From Zymoseptoria tritici IPO323 (taxonomy: Eukaryota; Ascomycota; Dothideomycetes; Mycosphaerellales; Mycosphaerellaceae): 64,000 nt of DNA. Positions within the stretch are counted from its first letter, which is position 1, and every line of letters starts with the position of its first letter. Made by a program: the position numbers and the translations under genes. Positions 41,891 through 54,290 of the stretch are shown here, piece by piece. The notes under the pieces were generated by a model, which had not been told where the DNA came from, made no database searches, and worked only from the letters and a program-made list of their open reading frames with translations. The stretch is from positions 992,001 through 1,056,000 of the forward strand of contig NC_018215.1 of NCBI RefSeq assembly GCF_000219625.1. Reading direction: 5' to 3'.

Positions 41891-44455
41891 CTACAAGTTG
41901 AAAGAGAACTCGCTTTCACTCGATGGCCCAGCCGGCGTCTTCGCACCCGCACGACTTGCTGCCCGACTCGCTGCCCGATCGCTCGAAGGCTGCTGTCGTG
42001 GCGATTCCTTTGCACCACGCATCTCCGACTGGCTCTTCGCCCCTGCCCGATCATGGTCCACCTGAAGATCAGCAAGGTGCTTTCGCTCCCTCGCCGCCGT
42101 GGCATCCCATTCCTTACCGCCAATGTTAGTAGAGACCGGAGGAGCCTGCTTGGTGCGACGAGCCGAGCTGCCGTCCGAAAGAGCGCTGTCATCGTCGACG
42201 AGAACGACCATCCAGACACCGACGGCGCCCGAGTGACCGATCAATGGCGTGCAGTGAATCCAGCGTGGACGACCTTCGCCTTCACCATTCTCGTCGGGTC
42301 GAGTCAGCCATCGGATCTTGGCGGTGACGCCCTGACCTTCGGCGAGTGCGTCGACGAGGTTGGCCCGGACACGGGCGCTGCCGCCGATGCGGTTGATGAA
42401 AGGGGATTGGAGGATTCCTGGAACGCGGAGAGAGGGCGAAGTGAACAGGATGCGAAGGGATGGTGCAGGTCGCAGCAAGAGGTACTATTGTTCCGCCAGT
42501 CAGTATCTGGTCCGCTGCACTCATGAGATTCAAGCTTACATTTTGATAGACGCCTGAAAGCTTGCCACTAACTAGCTCTTTCGCAGAGAGTGATTGGTTG
42601 ACAGCGTGGTTCCGCCTCCGCTCATCGAGTGAGTCCTCCGATGGATTCTTGAGCAGTAAACGCGGTCGACCTCCACGTTCGTTCACTAGGTCTTCGTCGT
42701 CGACGTACTCCTTGTGCATTCGGCCACCATACTTGCGCACTGTGTTCAGCTCGGAGCCATTGAACATTTCGCTGAGTTCCTGAAACTCGTCCTTGTGCCG
42801 GGATTCAACATCTTCCGCGGAATTCTGCGGATTTTGCTCCTTTTCTACCAGTCTGGTCAAAGCTTCCAGTCCACTGCAGTCTCGGAGAAGGCCTGAAACA
42901 TCCACCTGTGCACCAATGTTGTAGCGAACGACTCCTCGGCTGTCCATCAGGGGTGCGATCATTAGCAGGTTGATGAAAGGGCTGCCATCGCGCCGATAAT
43001 TGACAAAGACTTCAGTATGTTCCTTGCCAGCGGCACAAGCCATCGCAAGTCTCCGCACCGAATTCGGATTCGTTCTCGGTCCTTGCAGGAAGCGACAATT
43101 CCGGCCGATGGCATAGTTCATGCCGTATTGAGTCGTGCGCGCAAACTCCTCCGATGCGAAGATGATGGGATTGTCGGTTCGACTTGGATCGGTCAGGCAG
43201 AAAACCTCTGCGAGTCCTTCGCTGGCTTCTCGCAAGTGTGGTGCCAAGGTGCCAGTAATGCGTCGCTGAGCGCTCACGCTGACCATGTGAGTCCAGGTGT
43301 GAGCCACAAAGGCTGGAAGATCTTCTTGCACGAGAACGGCAAAGGCACGCTTGGCCTTCTCCTGCAGAATCGTGTTCTTGGTGGGCTTCGATGACTGCTC
43401 CGTGAAATCGTGGCCTTTGATGCCCGCCAATGATTCGGCGATGGCATTTGCGTATGATATTGCGCGCAACGCCTTCGTGGCATCCAGATAGTAGATGAGT
43501 AGCGGTACGCTTTGAGGTCGATGCGAATTCAAGAAGCCAGTAAACTTGAGCAAGAGCTTAGGGTCCTCAAAAATGGTCTTCAGGTGATCGGCACTGAATA
43601 GCTGTTCTGCCCGTTTCTCCAGCGCGTATACTCCGGTCTCGTCGGCAGATTGAGGAGGCGACACAAGATCCCAGGAAGAAGGGTCATCTTCCAAAACGGG
43701 CTCCAGCATGTCGGCACAATCAGGTCCACGCGATTGCAACGGCGCAAGAGTCGAGATGGAAGTCGCCATAGTGTCCACCGAGTTGAACGACGCTCCGCTG
43801 CTTCTAGCACTCGGATCGTACACGCTGTGGTTGTCCGTCATCGTCGGCGACGATGGCGTGGAAACGGAAGTCTCATAACGGACAGGAGATCGCGCACGGT
43901 TGATGGGTAGCGGGCGTCCAGCTTTGCGCAGGTGGCCGGTGCTGGTGCTAATATATCAAAGTCAGCAGGGTTTGGGACTTAGCTCCACGCCATGGCAGAA
44001 ACCATGGCGTGGTTCATGCAGCTGTACCTTGTCCGAAGCTTGTGCGAGCGCCAATTGCCGAACTCAGCGGGTGCCGCAGCAGACTGGCTGGTATCGTCAT
44101 TGCCCGAAGGAAATGCGAATGCATCCGATCCGGATGAACTCCCGCTGCTCCGTTGCTGCTTGAGGACAATGCCAGTGGATAGGACTGTGTCTCGTCGCTG
44201 ATGGTTGTAACGATCGAGAAAGTCATGACTTCGCCCGTCGTTCACGACGTCGTTTGTTCCGCTGGGCGAGTGTATTGCGGTATCAAAGCTGTTGATCTTG
44301 CTTCGCTCTCTTCTGATCACTGGTCGTCCGTCTGAGCCAATACTGTCGCGATGAGGCATAGATGATGGGTTCGGGTACTGTTCATGTTGATTGTCGTCAG
44401 CGCTGCGAAATGCCTTGAAGCCGACTTCGCGCAAGGCCTGCTTCCATTGTGCCAT
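41891..44455 (-). CDS. RGS-LOV blue-light photoreceptor (BcLOV4-like)
   Basis: Three exons: 44455-44028, 43947-42540 and 42484-41891; 809 residues. An RGS-like helical domain (EQLFSADHLKTIFEDPKLLL...LLIYYLDATKALRAI) precedes a LOV-type PAS domain with the photoactive cysteine motif GRNCRFLQGP (Cys about 427) and NYRRDGSPFINLLMIAPL. Blue light forms a flavin-cysteine bond in such domains; the Botrytis protein BcLOV4 moves to the plasma membrane in light. After LOV comes a conserved helical block across the third junction (GVYQN-YLLLRPAPSLRIL, then PSLRVPGILQSPFINRIGG) and a Ser/Ala-rich tail. An alternative start at 44882 (exon 44882-44694, intron 44693-44648) reads in frame into this gene and would add 127 residues; I cannot decide between them. 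Confidence 0.86.
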
Positions 44456-46211
44456 TGCGAGATGTTTTGCGGCGAATGTTGTGTGTGAGAAGGTGCAAAG
44501 AGGGTAGGAGCATGATCTGAACCGGCAAGTAGGTGCGGCGTAGCAGTCGCTGCGTGATGCTGAAACCAGAAGCTGGCTTGCCTCCGTCGACCGCCATATG
44601 GAACATGCATATTCGCCGCCAGTGATTCCGTGGTTCAAGGCAATGCACTGCAATATAGGTGGAATAAGGCGATATGAGGGAATGTATACTGACCAAGCGA
44701 TACACGGGATTCGGCGCCATGTTCTCGTCTGAAACACGTCGGAGGGATTTGCGTCGTACAGATTGCGTCGAATCGTGTTTCGAGGAGACGCTGGAGTTGC
44801 TCCAACGGGATTTGTGCGATGCGACCAAGATGAATGGTCTTAAAGAAGCGTCAGCAGCATCATGATCGCGTGAGACCGACATGGATGGTGGAGCGATTCG
44901 GTAACGGGCAGGGTATTCTTGGGATCGGGCAAGTGAAAAAGCGACATGAACGACCAGTATATACTCCACCATGCCACCTGCAGTGCACAAAGTGACAAGG
45001 CCCTAGCAGTTCATCACCTGCATGAGTAGGAACTAGTGCTGTCGCCGCCTGGGCCTCCCTGCACTATGCATTTGAGGCCCTGCCATTGTTTGCGCCTGGC
45101 TGAGATGACAAGGTCCGGGCGTCGAGGGCTTTCAATCAGGCTTTCAATCATTGCGGGTGATGATCGCGATGCAGGAACGAAGCATCTCCAATCGCCGTTG
45201 GCCTGAGGAGTACCGTGCAGGAGTAGCGTTCCCTGCCACGGCCCGATCACCACGAGTCACGGATCGGGCTGCCGAATGAAAGCCTCTCAAGGCCAGTGTT
45301 TCAAAACTTGTAATTGACTTCAGAGACTTGTTGATGTTGTTGAGAGAGTTTTCAATATTGGGAGAAGCTCATCAAAAATTGCACGAGATCAGCGATTCGA
45401 AGGTCCTTGTACTCGGGGATTGAAATTGTTCTCGAAGTCACGCTTTCATGGTTGTTCTCACACTAGCGAAAGATGACCCCTGGCCGTGGCCGAGCTACTT
45501 CGGTCTCTCCACAACTGCAGGGTGACATTCTTGGTGCTCTGGGCAGGGCCGGAATCAGAAAACTGATCGAACCTGTACGAGGCATCTTCGCGATGTCATT
45601 CTCACTCATCATGCCATACATCCCAGTACAAGTCACGCTGCTTCGAAGATCAGTAGCACCGCCTTTGGCGGTATCCTTGCAGCGGCATTCAAATAGAAGC
45701 ACGTGCAGACGCTGCCGCGGGTTGCTCACAAGCTGGTCCGGGATTTGAGCGTGCGTGAACGCAGGTCCCGCGCACGACTTCTGATTCGTGCAAAATGTGG
45801 CTCCTCGCGAAGTTGGACTGCAGGCATTCACAGAGCTCCAGCAACAGTCATTGGCGGGTCGCAATAGATCCTTGATGTACGGCTACACAGGTCAAAGACA
45901 TTTTGCGATGCGACACGCGGACGATAAGCCATAGCGTAAGCTACTCCGACGACCAAACAGCCGTAAGCTACATCAATATCCACATAATTCTCGACATGTT
46001 ACAAACTGACTTGTCGTTTCCCGCGGGCTCGGCAAATAATAACGCAATGCGATGGTGGCTCGGCAGCGTGAAGATGCTTGCCAGTGATCTCCTCACAATG
46101 ATGACTGTGCTTACGTATCCGTAGCTTTGGGTCTACCGAGCATGGGGATCGTGGGATCGCGAGCATGGCGAACACAAAGGCCTGCGATAGCTGTGTGACG
46201 GTCGATCTTCA
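44456..46211. other. intergenic, possible upstream exon and a Cys-rich ORF
   Basis: 44882-44694 (minus) is a plausible 5' exon of the RGS-LOV gene, with a basic RRKSLRRVSDEN stretch. 45864-45463 (minus) is a 133-codon frame starting MRPANDCCWSSVNAC with about eleven Cys; no signal peptide or family is visible and it may be a degenerate gene. Nothing else is supported. Confidence 0.35.
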
Positions 46212-47317
46212 TTATTGCCCTGCAGACATCAGCGGCTGCCTGTCATCTTGCGCGTCAATCGACGAGTCAATCGAAGCCTCCTTGCGCAAAACGTGTTCCT
46301 CCACTGGACCGTATAGACAGTAGTGCTGCACTATGAATATCGTATCGAATAGAAGAGACATGTTTGCGAGACCAAGCTTCAGAGGATTACCTACGTGAAG
46401 TTTTGTTAGCAGCTCAATGCGCCTCCAGCGATCGAAGTCTAAAGCACATACCACTGAGGCCTGTCCAGTCGGCCTGCAACGATGAGTCGATTACGAGCTG
46501 CACGAGCGAGAGAACACCGCCAGTGAGGTCCATGAGCTGTTGCACAATGCTTGATGGGTGGTCAGCCGTACGCACCCATACATGTGACATATGACATCGT
46601 CTTACCTCCAACCCAAAGTCGATTTCCGTCGAAAGTTCTCCACGACCTGTGGTATGTACTTGAAGACTGTCAACAACAGCTTCACGTATTGCATGGAATA
46701 GATCTGTTGAACGTCAACGTGACCCTCCGTGTGCTTGTACGAACGAAGAACAAACCACATCGAGCCAGACCCATGTTCTTGCGTCAGAACTGCTGCTGCC
46801 GTTCCCGGAAGCAATGACGATCGCGGTGATTGTCGTCAACCCGAGCAAGGAACCCCAGATGAGGCCCAGAGTGATCATGTTGGCCCTTCGCTTGACTCCA
46901 GATTGTCGTTCCCATCCCCAGAGCCGCGGCCAGTATTGAGAGTACGTAATGAAACTCATGGTAAGACCGAACAGTCCAAAGACCAGATCGTTGAACCGCA
47001 CCGTGGGCTCAGGAGATAGGCTGTGCCTCTCAGCGTACTGCTTCCGAATGACTGGAGAATACAGGAATAGGGTCGTGCTGAGTGAGTAGCAAGAGAAGCC
47101 GAAAATGTTCAGAAGAGGGAAATCCGGCATGGAGCCTTGCGTTGTCTTTCTTCGGTAGTTAAGGAGTGGCTGCGGGATGAAGGACAGTGTCCAAGCTGTA
47201 AAGTACACCCAGCCGCAGAGCCTGTTGGCAATTAGTAGCGGCTAGGCAGCTTGAAAGCATGATTTCGCACCATGATATGGCTCTCGCAAACTGCTCAGTA
47301 CTAGCTGAGATGGCCAT
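46212..47317 (-). CDS. ERS1: cystinosin-type lysosomal/vacuolar cystine transporter (PQ-loop)
   Basis: Proton-coupled cystine exporter of the vacuole or lysosome membrane. Five exons: 47317-47271, 47221-46756, 46703-46606, 46549-46452 and 46390-46212; 295 residues. First PQ loop: [20 protein letters not shown]. Second: [24 protein letters not shown], then [22 protein letters not shown], where both junctions restore family sequence (WLDV|IY and GWS|IV). The final exon gives [20 protein letters not shown] and VQHYCLYG, then a tail. About seven membrane segments are expected. It starts 555 bp from and divergent to NTO1. Confidence 0.92.
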
Positions 47318-47871
47318 GGCGATCGAGGAATGAAGCCTGCCCTGTGTAATGAATCACTGAAGAGGATCATTAATGCTTCAAGGCAAGTAGTGACCGCTGC
47401 CCATGACCGACTGGAAGACTGTTACGAATTATTGCTCATATCAGTGCAGATTATGGAGGACAACGTCGTCTTTGGTATAAATGAATCCATCGACTTGCAT
47501 CATTGCAGAAGTGAGTTGCGAGCTCCACTAAATAAAGATCTCTTTAGTCATCGCCGCTAGCCGGACGAGGCTACCTCCATTATCCGAAACCCGACCGCAT
47601 CGCAGGGCAAGGCCGAGCGAGAGTGGGCGCGGCCGTGAGGTTGGACACGCGCATCGCGAAGTCGTGAATTCCATCGTAGCAGCACGTCAACACGAAAGTT
47701 CCATCGGAGATCACATTCATCACAGCTTCCGGCTGCAATCAAATGTGTCTCGCACGCAATTGCTCCAAGACATGCGCCAAAGCCGCTCAGCCCTGAACAC
47801 GTAGCTGCACAGGAGACCCCTCCGCCAGCGACCACCCACCTACGAGTTCGAGCACTCCCACTACGGCCAGC
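47318..47871. other. divergent intergenic region
   Basis: A 554-bp region between the cystinosin start (minus) and the NTO1 start (plus); both promoters lie here. No gene supported. Confidence 0.55.
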
Positions 47872-50800
47872 ATGGCTTCTCCGCGCCGCAACCCTCGTGT
47901 CACGCCAGGACGCCCTCTACGTGCACTTGCGTCCATCGAACCTGCGACCGAACCACCCAACAAGCGACGCAAGTTCATGCCCGGTGGCCTGGGAGGTGGT
48001 GGCAGGCACCGTGAAGTTGTGGACGTCACTGAGTTACATGAGATTTCGAGCGTACCGCAGACTGCACCACGTGCGAGACCGCGGAGAGAGGTTACGAACA
48101 ACACTGAGAACGCTCTCGCCGCGCAAGAGGGAGAGACACCGAATGTGACCCGTTCAGCGATGCAGACCAGACCTCGACGCGAGAGACCGGAGAGATATGT
48201 GCCACAGCCTGCTACGCCGCGTCCACGCTACAGTAATGCTGCAGCTGCCGCCGCGGCGAGTCAGATGAGCGATGGGTATAAACCACGTGAAGAGCGCAGC
48301 TGGGAGGACTTTCACCCGGATCTCGAGATTGAAACTGGCATGTTTGTGTTCACGGCGGATGAGGTGGACGGCAGGACAAGTAAGAATGATCCTAGATTGC
48401 AAAAGCTGAACATCCGCGGTCTGGATGGGAAACCAATCGTCAATGGAGATGGAGAAGTGAAAGATGCGACACCAGAAGCTCCACCACAAGCTGAGGCAGC
48501 GCCGGCAAATACCACACCCGTGAAGCGGAAGCCAGGAAGGCCACCACGGAGGCCGGAGGCTATGCTCAATGGCTTGGGCTCACCACCTGCTCCACGCATC
48601 GTGCCGTTGCCTACGCACAACCCAAAGGAGAGGCTGAACCTTCCAAAGCCCTCGTTCCGACAGCACAACCACTTTCTGCAGTATGAGGAAGATCAGAAGG
48701 AGAACAAGCTGAACTACGTCGATCGGACCATGGCGCACATCGGTTATCAAGAGAGTGACCGCTACGAACTGCCGCCGAGAGTGTTGGTGCGCTTGTCGGA
48801 AGGCCAGCAAGTCGAAGACGAGGCCGAGGTCGCGCTGAGATTGGAGAGTGATGGTCCTAATGACATCGTCCAATCAACGGCAGTCGTCGGCAGGGTGGAG
48901 TACGACATGGACGAGCAGGATGTTGCTTGGCTGGATGACATCAACGAGCAACGTAAGGCCGACAACGTCGAGGCCATCAAGCCTGCGATATTCGAAATCA
49001 CCATGACTCAGATCGAAAAGGAATATCATGCTCTCGAGAAGCGCATACCGAAGCCACAACCTCGACATGCGCAGATCACCCGACCACGATCAAGCTCTCA
49101 GGCGGCCGTTAATGGCGACCCCAATCCACCGGGCGATGAGCCAGATAGCAAATGCTCTATCTGCGACGATGGTGATTGTGAGAATGCCAATGCGATCATC
49201 TTCTGCGACGGCTGCGACTTGGCAGTTCACCAAGAATGTTATGGCGTGCCATTCATACCGGAAGGTCAGTGGTTTTGTCGCAAGTGCAAGGAGATTGGCC
49301 GCGGAACTCCGACCTGCATCTTTTGTCCCAACGTCGACGGCGCTTTCAAGCAGACCAGCACCTTAAGATGGAGCCATCTGTTATGTGCAATTTGGATTCC
49401 AGAGGTCACTATAGCAAATATGACCTTCATGGAGCCGATCACAGATGTGGATAAGGTCCCTAAGAGCAGGTGGAAACTCAGCTGCTATATTTGCAACCAG
49501 AAGATGGGCGCATGCATTCAGTGCGGCAACAAGGCTTGCTATCAAGCATTCCATGTCACATGCGCACGACGGGCGAAGTTGTTTCTCAAGATGAAATCAC
49601 AGCATCACGGAGGTATCGACACGACCGCACTCAAAGCATTCTGCGATCGGCACGTTCCTCAAGACTGGCGGCGCATCCATGACACCGACAACGCGATCAT
49701 CGAAGCCAAGCGCTGGTACAGACACGCGATGAAGGATCGCAAGTGGGCCGACAGTCAGAGTGCCGCCCTTGAACTCGGGGCTCCTCCTCAGCCTGATGGT
49801 GGTCTTGCCGGCGATACGCTAGGGTCTGAGGATACCATTGCGGTGACCAAGCGGCGTCGCAATCAGCCGCAGAAAGTCAGTTGGCGTCTTCCGTCCGGTG
49901 CTCCAGTGGTGCCTGGCGTCGTCTATAACACAGTGGAGGCCAGTCTTGCGCGCTTCACTATTCGTCGGAGGAAGGACTTTGTCGAGAAGGCTTGCAAGTA
50001 TTGGACGCTGAAGAGAGAGGCTCGTCGTGGTGCTGCTTTGCTGAAGAGACTGCAACTTCAACTGGAGAGCTTCTCGAGTATGGAGATTACTCGTCGAAAC
50101 TTCGCAGGTATGGGAGCTGCTGGCGGACCAAAGCTTCAGCGCCGCCTCGAATTTGCAGAAATGCTGCAAAAGGACATGAGCCATCTCACGGAGTTGACGG
50201 CCCAGACGCGAAAGCGTGAAGAGCTGCGACTGAAAGAGATTGAGCTGCTCTCTGATCTGGTCAACACTGTCTATTTCCCGATCCCGCCACTGCTCTGGCC
50301 GATCCTGCGCAAAGCACAAAAGTGAGTTGCCCTTCAGTATCCCGACTTCCATTTCACCCTATACTGACTCAGCTCCAGACTCGACGAAAAGACTCGCAAC
50401 TTCCGCCCAGGATTCGAGATGCTTGCCGAGCGTCTCCGCGTACGTTTCTACACGTCCGTCTCAGACTTTTCTCGCGATCTTTCTCGCATTTTCAGCCAAG
50501 CCCTGGGCGAAGATCTCGACGACACTGCGGAGCCCGACATGAACGCGATCCACAGCCGTCTCCAAATGGTGCAGCCTGGGACAGCCGAGCACTTGCAATT
50601 GTCTCAAGAGCAAAAGGAGCTCAAGAAGCTGGCCAAGCGAATTGTCAAAGCTGTGAAGGAGCCATTGGAAGACGCAACCAGAAAGGAAGCCGAGCTACGA
50701 GGTCGCGAGATGGAAGAAGAGATTCGAAAGCTGGACTCTATGGGCATGTTCGCTTCCGCAGCGAAGGCACTGCAAGCAGAAGGCGACGAGGACACGGAAA

Positions 50801-51420
50801 CGCAGGTCGCGCTTAGGCGTCGGTCTGGCTCTGATGCTTCCGCTGCCGCAGGTGCGTCTCCGGAGATCAAGGCCTACGGTGATATCGAAATGCGTGATGC
50901 TGACGATCATCCGGACAAAGAAGCCATTCGTCTCAACCTCACCTCTCAGGAAGACACAATCGCGATTCATAACAGCAAGCATACGCCTGCTTCATACGCA
51001 TCCTCGACATCCGATCAAGCACCCAAGAAGCCAACAGAGCCGATTTCGCCTCCAATTTCGAGGTCCTCGTCTCACCCTAGCGCTGTAGCGGCATCTGGCA
51101 GTGGCGAATCGAGCAACAATGCGGGCGAACCTCACGACGTGTTCGCGCATGGAGGCGTGCCATGGTATGTGAAGACCTTCGATCCAGTGGGCACTACCAT
51201 CCATGATGAACAATACTCGGGCCCACAGGTTCTGAGAGACATGTCCGAGCCCCTGTCAGACATGGACGAAGACGAGCTCACGGAACTTGGAACTGGCGCG
51301 GAGAACACGCCCAATGGCAAGCCGCCTCCTACAAGTGCCGAGCACACTGCACCGCCAACTTCTGTGAAGAAGTCGGCTGCCAAGAAGAAGAGAGGCAAGA
51401 GGGCGCAATGGTCGCGATAG
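47872..51420 (+). CDS. NTO1: PHD-finger protein NTO1/BRPF-like, NuA3 histone acetyltransferase subunit
   Basis: Chromatin reader of the NuA3 complex (acetylation of histone H3). Two exons, 47872-50321 and 50379-51420 (57-nt intron), 1163 residues. A basic N-terminus and an AT-hook-like KRKPGRPPRRPE (about 219) precede an EPL1-type region (SFRQHNHFLQYEE, then GRVEYDMDEQDVAWLDDIN), a canonical PHD finger from about residue 428 (CSICDDGDCENANAIIFCD, then CDLAVHQECYGV) and an extended PHD (CIFCPNVDGAFKQT, LRWSHLLCAIWIPEV, CYQAFHVTCARRA). The second exon has a helical, possibly degenerate bromodomain-like stretch and an acidic, Ser-rich tail ending in a basic KKSAAKKKRGKRAQ signal. The junction restores KAQ-K-LDEKTRN. 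Confidence 0.92.
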
Positions 51421-51691
51421 CTTGACGTGGCGTTGATGGCGATGGGTTGTATGATTACCTTCTGGTGCGATGCGGCATGAGACTTGGCTTGTATGTGCAG
51501 AGTTTGCAGGCAGGATTTGGAGGAACTCACGCTGTGCTAGTGGGCATGAATAGGGGCTGCTTTGGCCTTGCCTGTTTGTCAGCCTAATGCTCAACCACCC
51601 TCGCTCTCGATCGGCATTGCAAAGCTTCTTGCGTCTGTTCGTCATGTGGTATTATGTATCGCCTGGTCAAACTCCCTGTCCCCATCCGCAC

Positions 51692-52624
51692 TCATAGCTT
51701 CGCCTTCCCACTCTCCAAGCTCCCACTTCTCTCTTTGACCCACTTCGCAACATCGTTCGCAAAAGTGATTTTGTCCTCTCCCGGCTCCATGTCTAGATTA
51801 TGATACCACCCCTCGTATGCTCGAAACTCTTTGTCCTCCACTTTACACGCCTCAAACCACTTCCTTCCAACTGTATAACTCACAACCTTATCCGCCGTTC
51901 CGAAGCCAATGAACAATCTCGTCTTGCCGCCCTCTCCCACCCCATCTTTCACTACCACTTTGCCCGTCTCCAAGTCCCCGCCTCTATCCAGTGCACCTGC
52001 TAAGCCTTCCAATGTGCCGGTATCGTGACAATGCTCGTCTTCATGCCAAATCTTGCAAACCTCCTCATCCCGCGAGAGTTTCGACGCATCCACTTTGTTG
52101 ACCATTTGCCTGTGCGGGAAGAGCTTACCCACGAGTCGTCCAACCGCCACGGTAATAAAGCTCGGCCGCGTATCTTCATGCACCGCAATCCACGGCGCCG
52201 AAGCAATAAACCCTCGTATCTTCCTCTTTGTCTCCGCCGGTCCCATCGCAGCGTAGTACAAACACTCCCCTCCACCCATACTATGTCCCATCAAAAACAG
52301 CGGAATGTCACTCTCCTCCGCCGGCAGACTCTCCACGAACGAAGTGATGTCCTCCATGACTTGTGACGTAGGACCTGACAGGCCTTTTTCTTTCGGGGTG
52401 TGCACGCTGCGACCCCAGCCGCGTTGATCGAAGGCGTAGACTTTGATGGCGTGCGTGGAGGCGAGGTATTGGAAGAATTGGGCATGTTGGTGGGCGTGGT
52501 CGGAGAAACCGTGGAGGTGGATTAGACGGGCGATCGGTGGGGTGGAGGAGGGTGGGGTGTAGGTTAGGGTGTAGAGGGAGTGGCCGTCGGGAGTGGTGAA
52601 GGTTCCGGAGGTAGATGTTGCCAT
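51692..52624 (-). CDS. YJU3: monoacylglycerol lipase (alpha/beta hydrolase)
   Basis: Hydrolyses monoacylglycerols to glycerol and fatty acid, probably at lipid droplets and membranes. Single exon, 310 residues; ATG at 52624. Nucleophile elbow GHSMGG with Ser115; the oxyanion-hole HG motif is LIHLHGFSDH; the DQRGWGRS loop is typical of this lipase family; the late FIGFGTADKVVSYTV segment carries the acidic residue and YEGWYHNLDMEP the catalytic histidine. It is convergent with NTO1, 271 bp between stops. Confidence 0.92.
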   Translation of the reverse strand: MATSTSGTFTTPDGHSLYTLTYTPPSSTPPIARLIHLHGFSDHAHQHAQFFQYLASTHAIKVYAFDQRGWGRSVHTPKEKGLSGPTSQVMEDITSFVESLPAEESDIPLFLMGHSMGGGECLYYAAMGPAETKRKIRGFIASAPWIAVHEDTRPSFITVAVGRLVGKLFPHRQMVNKVDASKLSRDEEVCKIWHEDEHCHDTGTLEGLAGALDRGGDLETGKVVVKDGVGEGGKTRLFIGFGTADKVVSYTVGRKWFEACKVEDKEFRAYEGWYHNLDMEPGEDKITFANDVAKWVKERSGSLESGKAKL

Positions 52625-54290
52625 GGCTGTGGAAGAGGAGCTGGGAGTGAGGGTGTTGGAGAGAGGGTGTTGTTAGGGTGAGGTCAGAGGTGGTTGAAGG
52701 TGAAGCCCTTCTCGAGCTCAAAGGGCGATCATGTGAAAGCCTCGGCATGGATTCGTGTCCGGGACTTCAAGACGGAATCTTTCCCTGTACAATACTACAA
52801 CACTGCGCCATCTTCTGTTCTGGAATGTCATACTCTCATACCACTGTACTATCTGATCTTCCTTGGTCCTGATGAAGCGTTTCGCATGCGATTTGCTCAA
52901 GCCGCAGTCGTTTTCACACTTGCAATCTCAAGACAAGGACCCAAGAGGAGTGGCGCCGGAGCCTGTCACGGTTCAGCGAGAAAGAGTTCATTTTTCCTCT
53001 CATCGACAAGCATCACGGCGACTGCGACAATAGGAAGATCTTCGAATCCGGACTCCTGACCGTCTACACGCCGAGGTGTCCAGGACGACAAATGGCAACC
53101 ATACCTCCGTGCTACATGATTTATTGATGGAGAAATTGGCAATGGAAAAAGCGGGAGGACATGGGTTCCTGTCATGAAAGCTGTCCTAGTATCTCGCGCG
53201 ATGTTTGGAGATTCGGGAGTGCTGTGTTTCCTGCAGTTCGTGGCGTGTCCACACCTCGCAGCCTCACATTCTACCAGAAAGATAGCACTTCGTCGAACTC
53301 GGCGTTGATGGTCTGGAGGGAGAGCATTGTGACGACTTGCATGCCACTTTCAGACATACGGACCTGAACTAGGTAGTGGTCAGGCTGCATCAAACCTCGT
53401 CTTGCTATGCCACTGATTCGCAAAGGGAAGGACGAGTCGCACTCGCATCTGGCTCGCTTCGTGGCATCTGGAATCCTCCCCACATGGAGACTGGCGTTTT
53501 CCGTCTGTAAACCTCGCCTTTTCCAAGCGAGGCGGAGCGAACATGCGGCACACCTCGCTGCTGGCCTCGAGGTCTAGAACCCTGCTACCCCTTTAGCTCT
53601 GAACTCTCTGTGCGACGCCTTTTTCGGGACTAGCCTCGAAGCCAAATCCTATTGCACTTCAATCCTCTTCGTCTTCTTCTTTCCCAACCTACACGAACAT
53701 CGCACTTGGTCAGCAGAGCTTCGTCGAGTGAGCTTGTGCACGTCTCGTTATGCTGATAGCGGAGTGGAAAGGTAACCTTGCGCAGCTCATTCGCTACCCT
53801 TCGGCCTCGCCGAAAGCTTCACAGCACTCTATGGTCCTAGCGCGCATGCGCACGCTTACACTTCTACGCTTGTAGCGCACCACGTGCCGCCTGAGCTCGT
53901 TCGGTGCCCTGGAGATCTTCCCTCTGCACTTCATGTCGCAAGAAAGAGAACCGAGTAAAGCGTCGTCTGTTCTCCGAAGACATGTCACGCGATGCAGCTT
54001 GCGGGACGAACTTTCCAATATGATAATGACCACGCCAGGACTCGTCGAAGCCGCTGGTATCATCGTCAGTACCTCCACGTTGCAAAGGGCGGGCCAGGAG
54101 AGCAGAGAGAAGAGTCAATCTGGTGGCTTGAACAGACCCACACAGCACCAGCACCAGCACCGCGGACTCCGGGCGTCGAGTCTCGACTCGTGTTCTTCTC
54201 ATTGTACAAACAAGTTCTACTCCTCGCCGCGGAGTTTTTGTCGCTTTCTCTCCAATTCCCTTCTTCCCCCTCTGCCAAGACTGCACCGCT
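52625..54290. other. intergenic, no supported gene
   Basis: A 1.7-kb stretch between the lipase start and the secreted mucin-like gene. Short frames on both strands, none with motifs. No tRNA or repeat recognised. Confidence 0.45.

Noticed and set aside
47872..50325. NTO1 as a single 817-codon gene ending at 50325
   Set aside because: The apparent stop TGA is inside a GTGAGT donor; splicing to 50379 extends the protein in frame by 347 codons.
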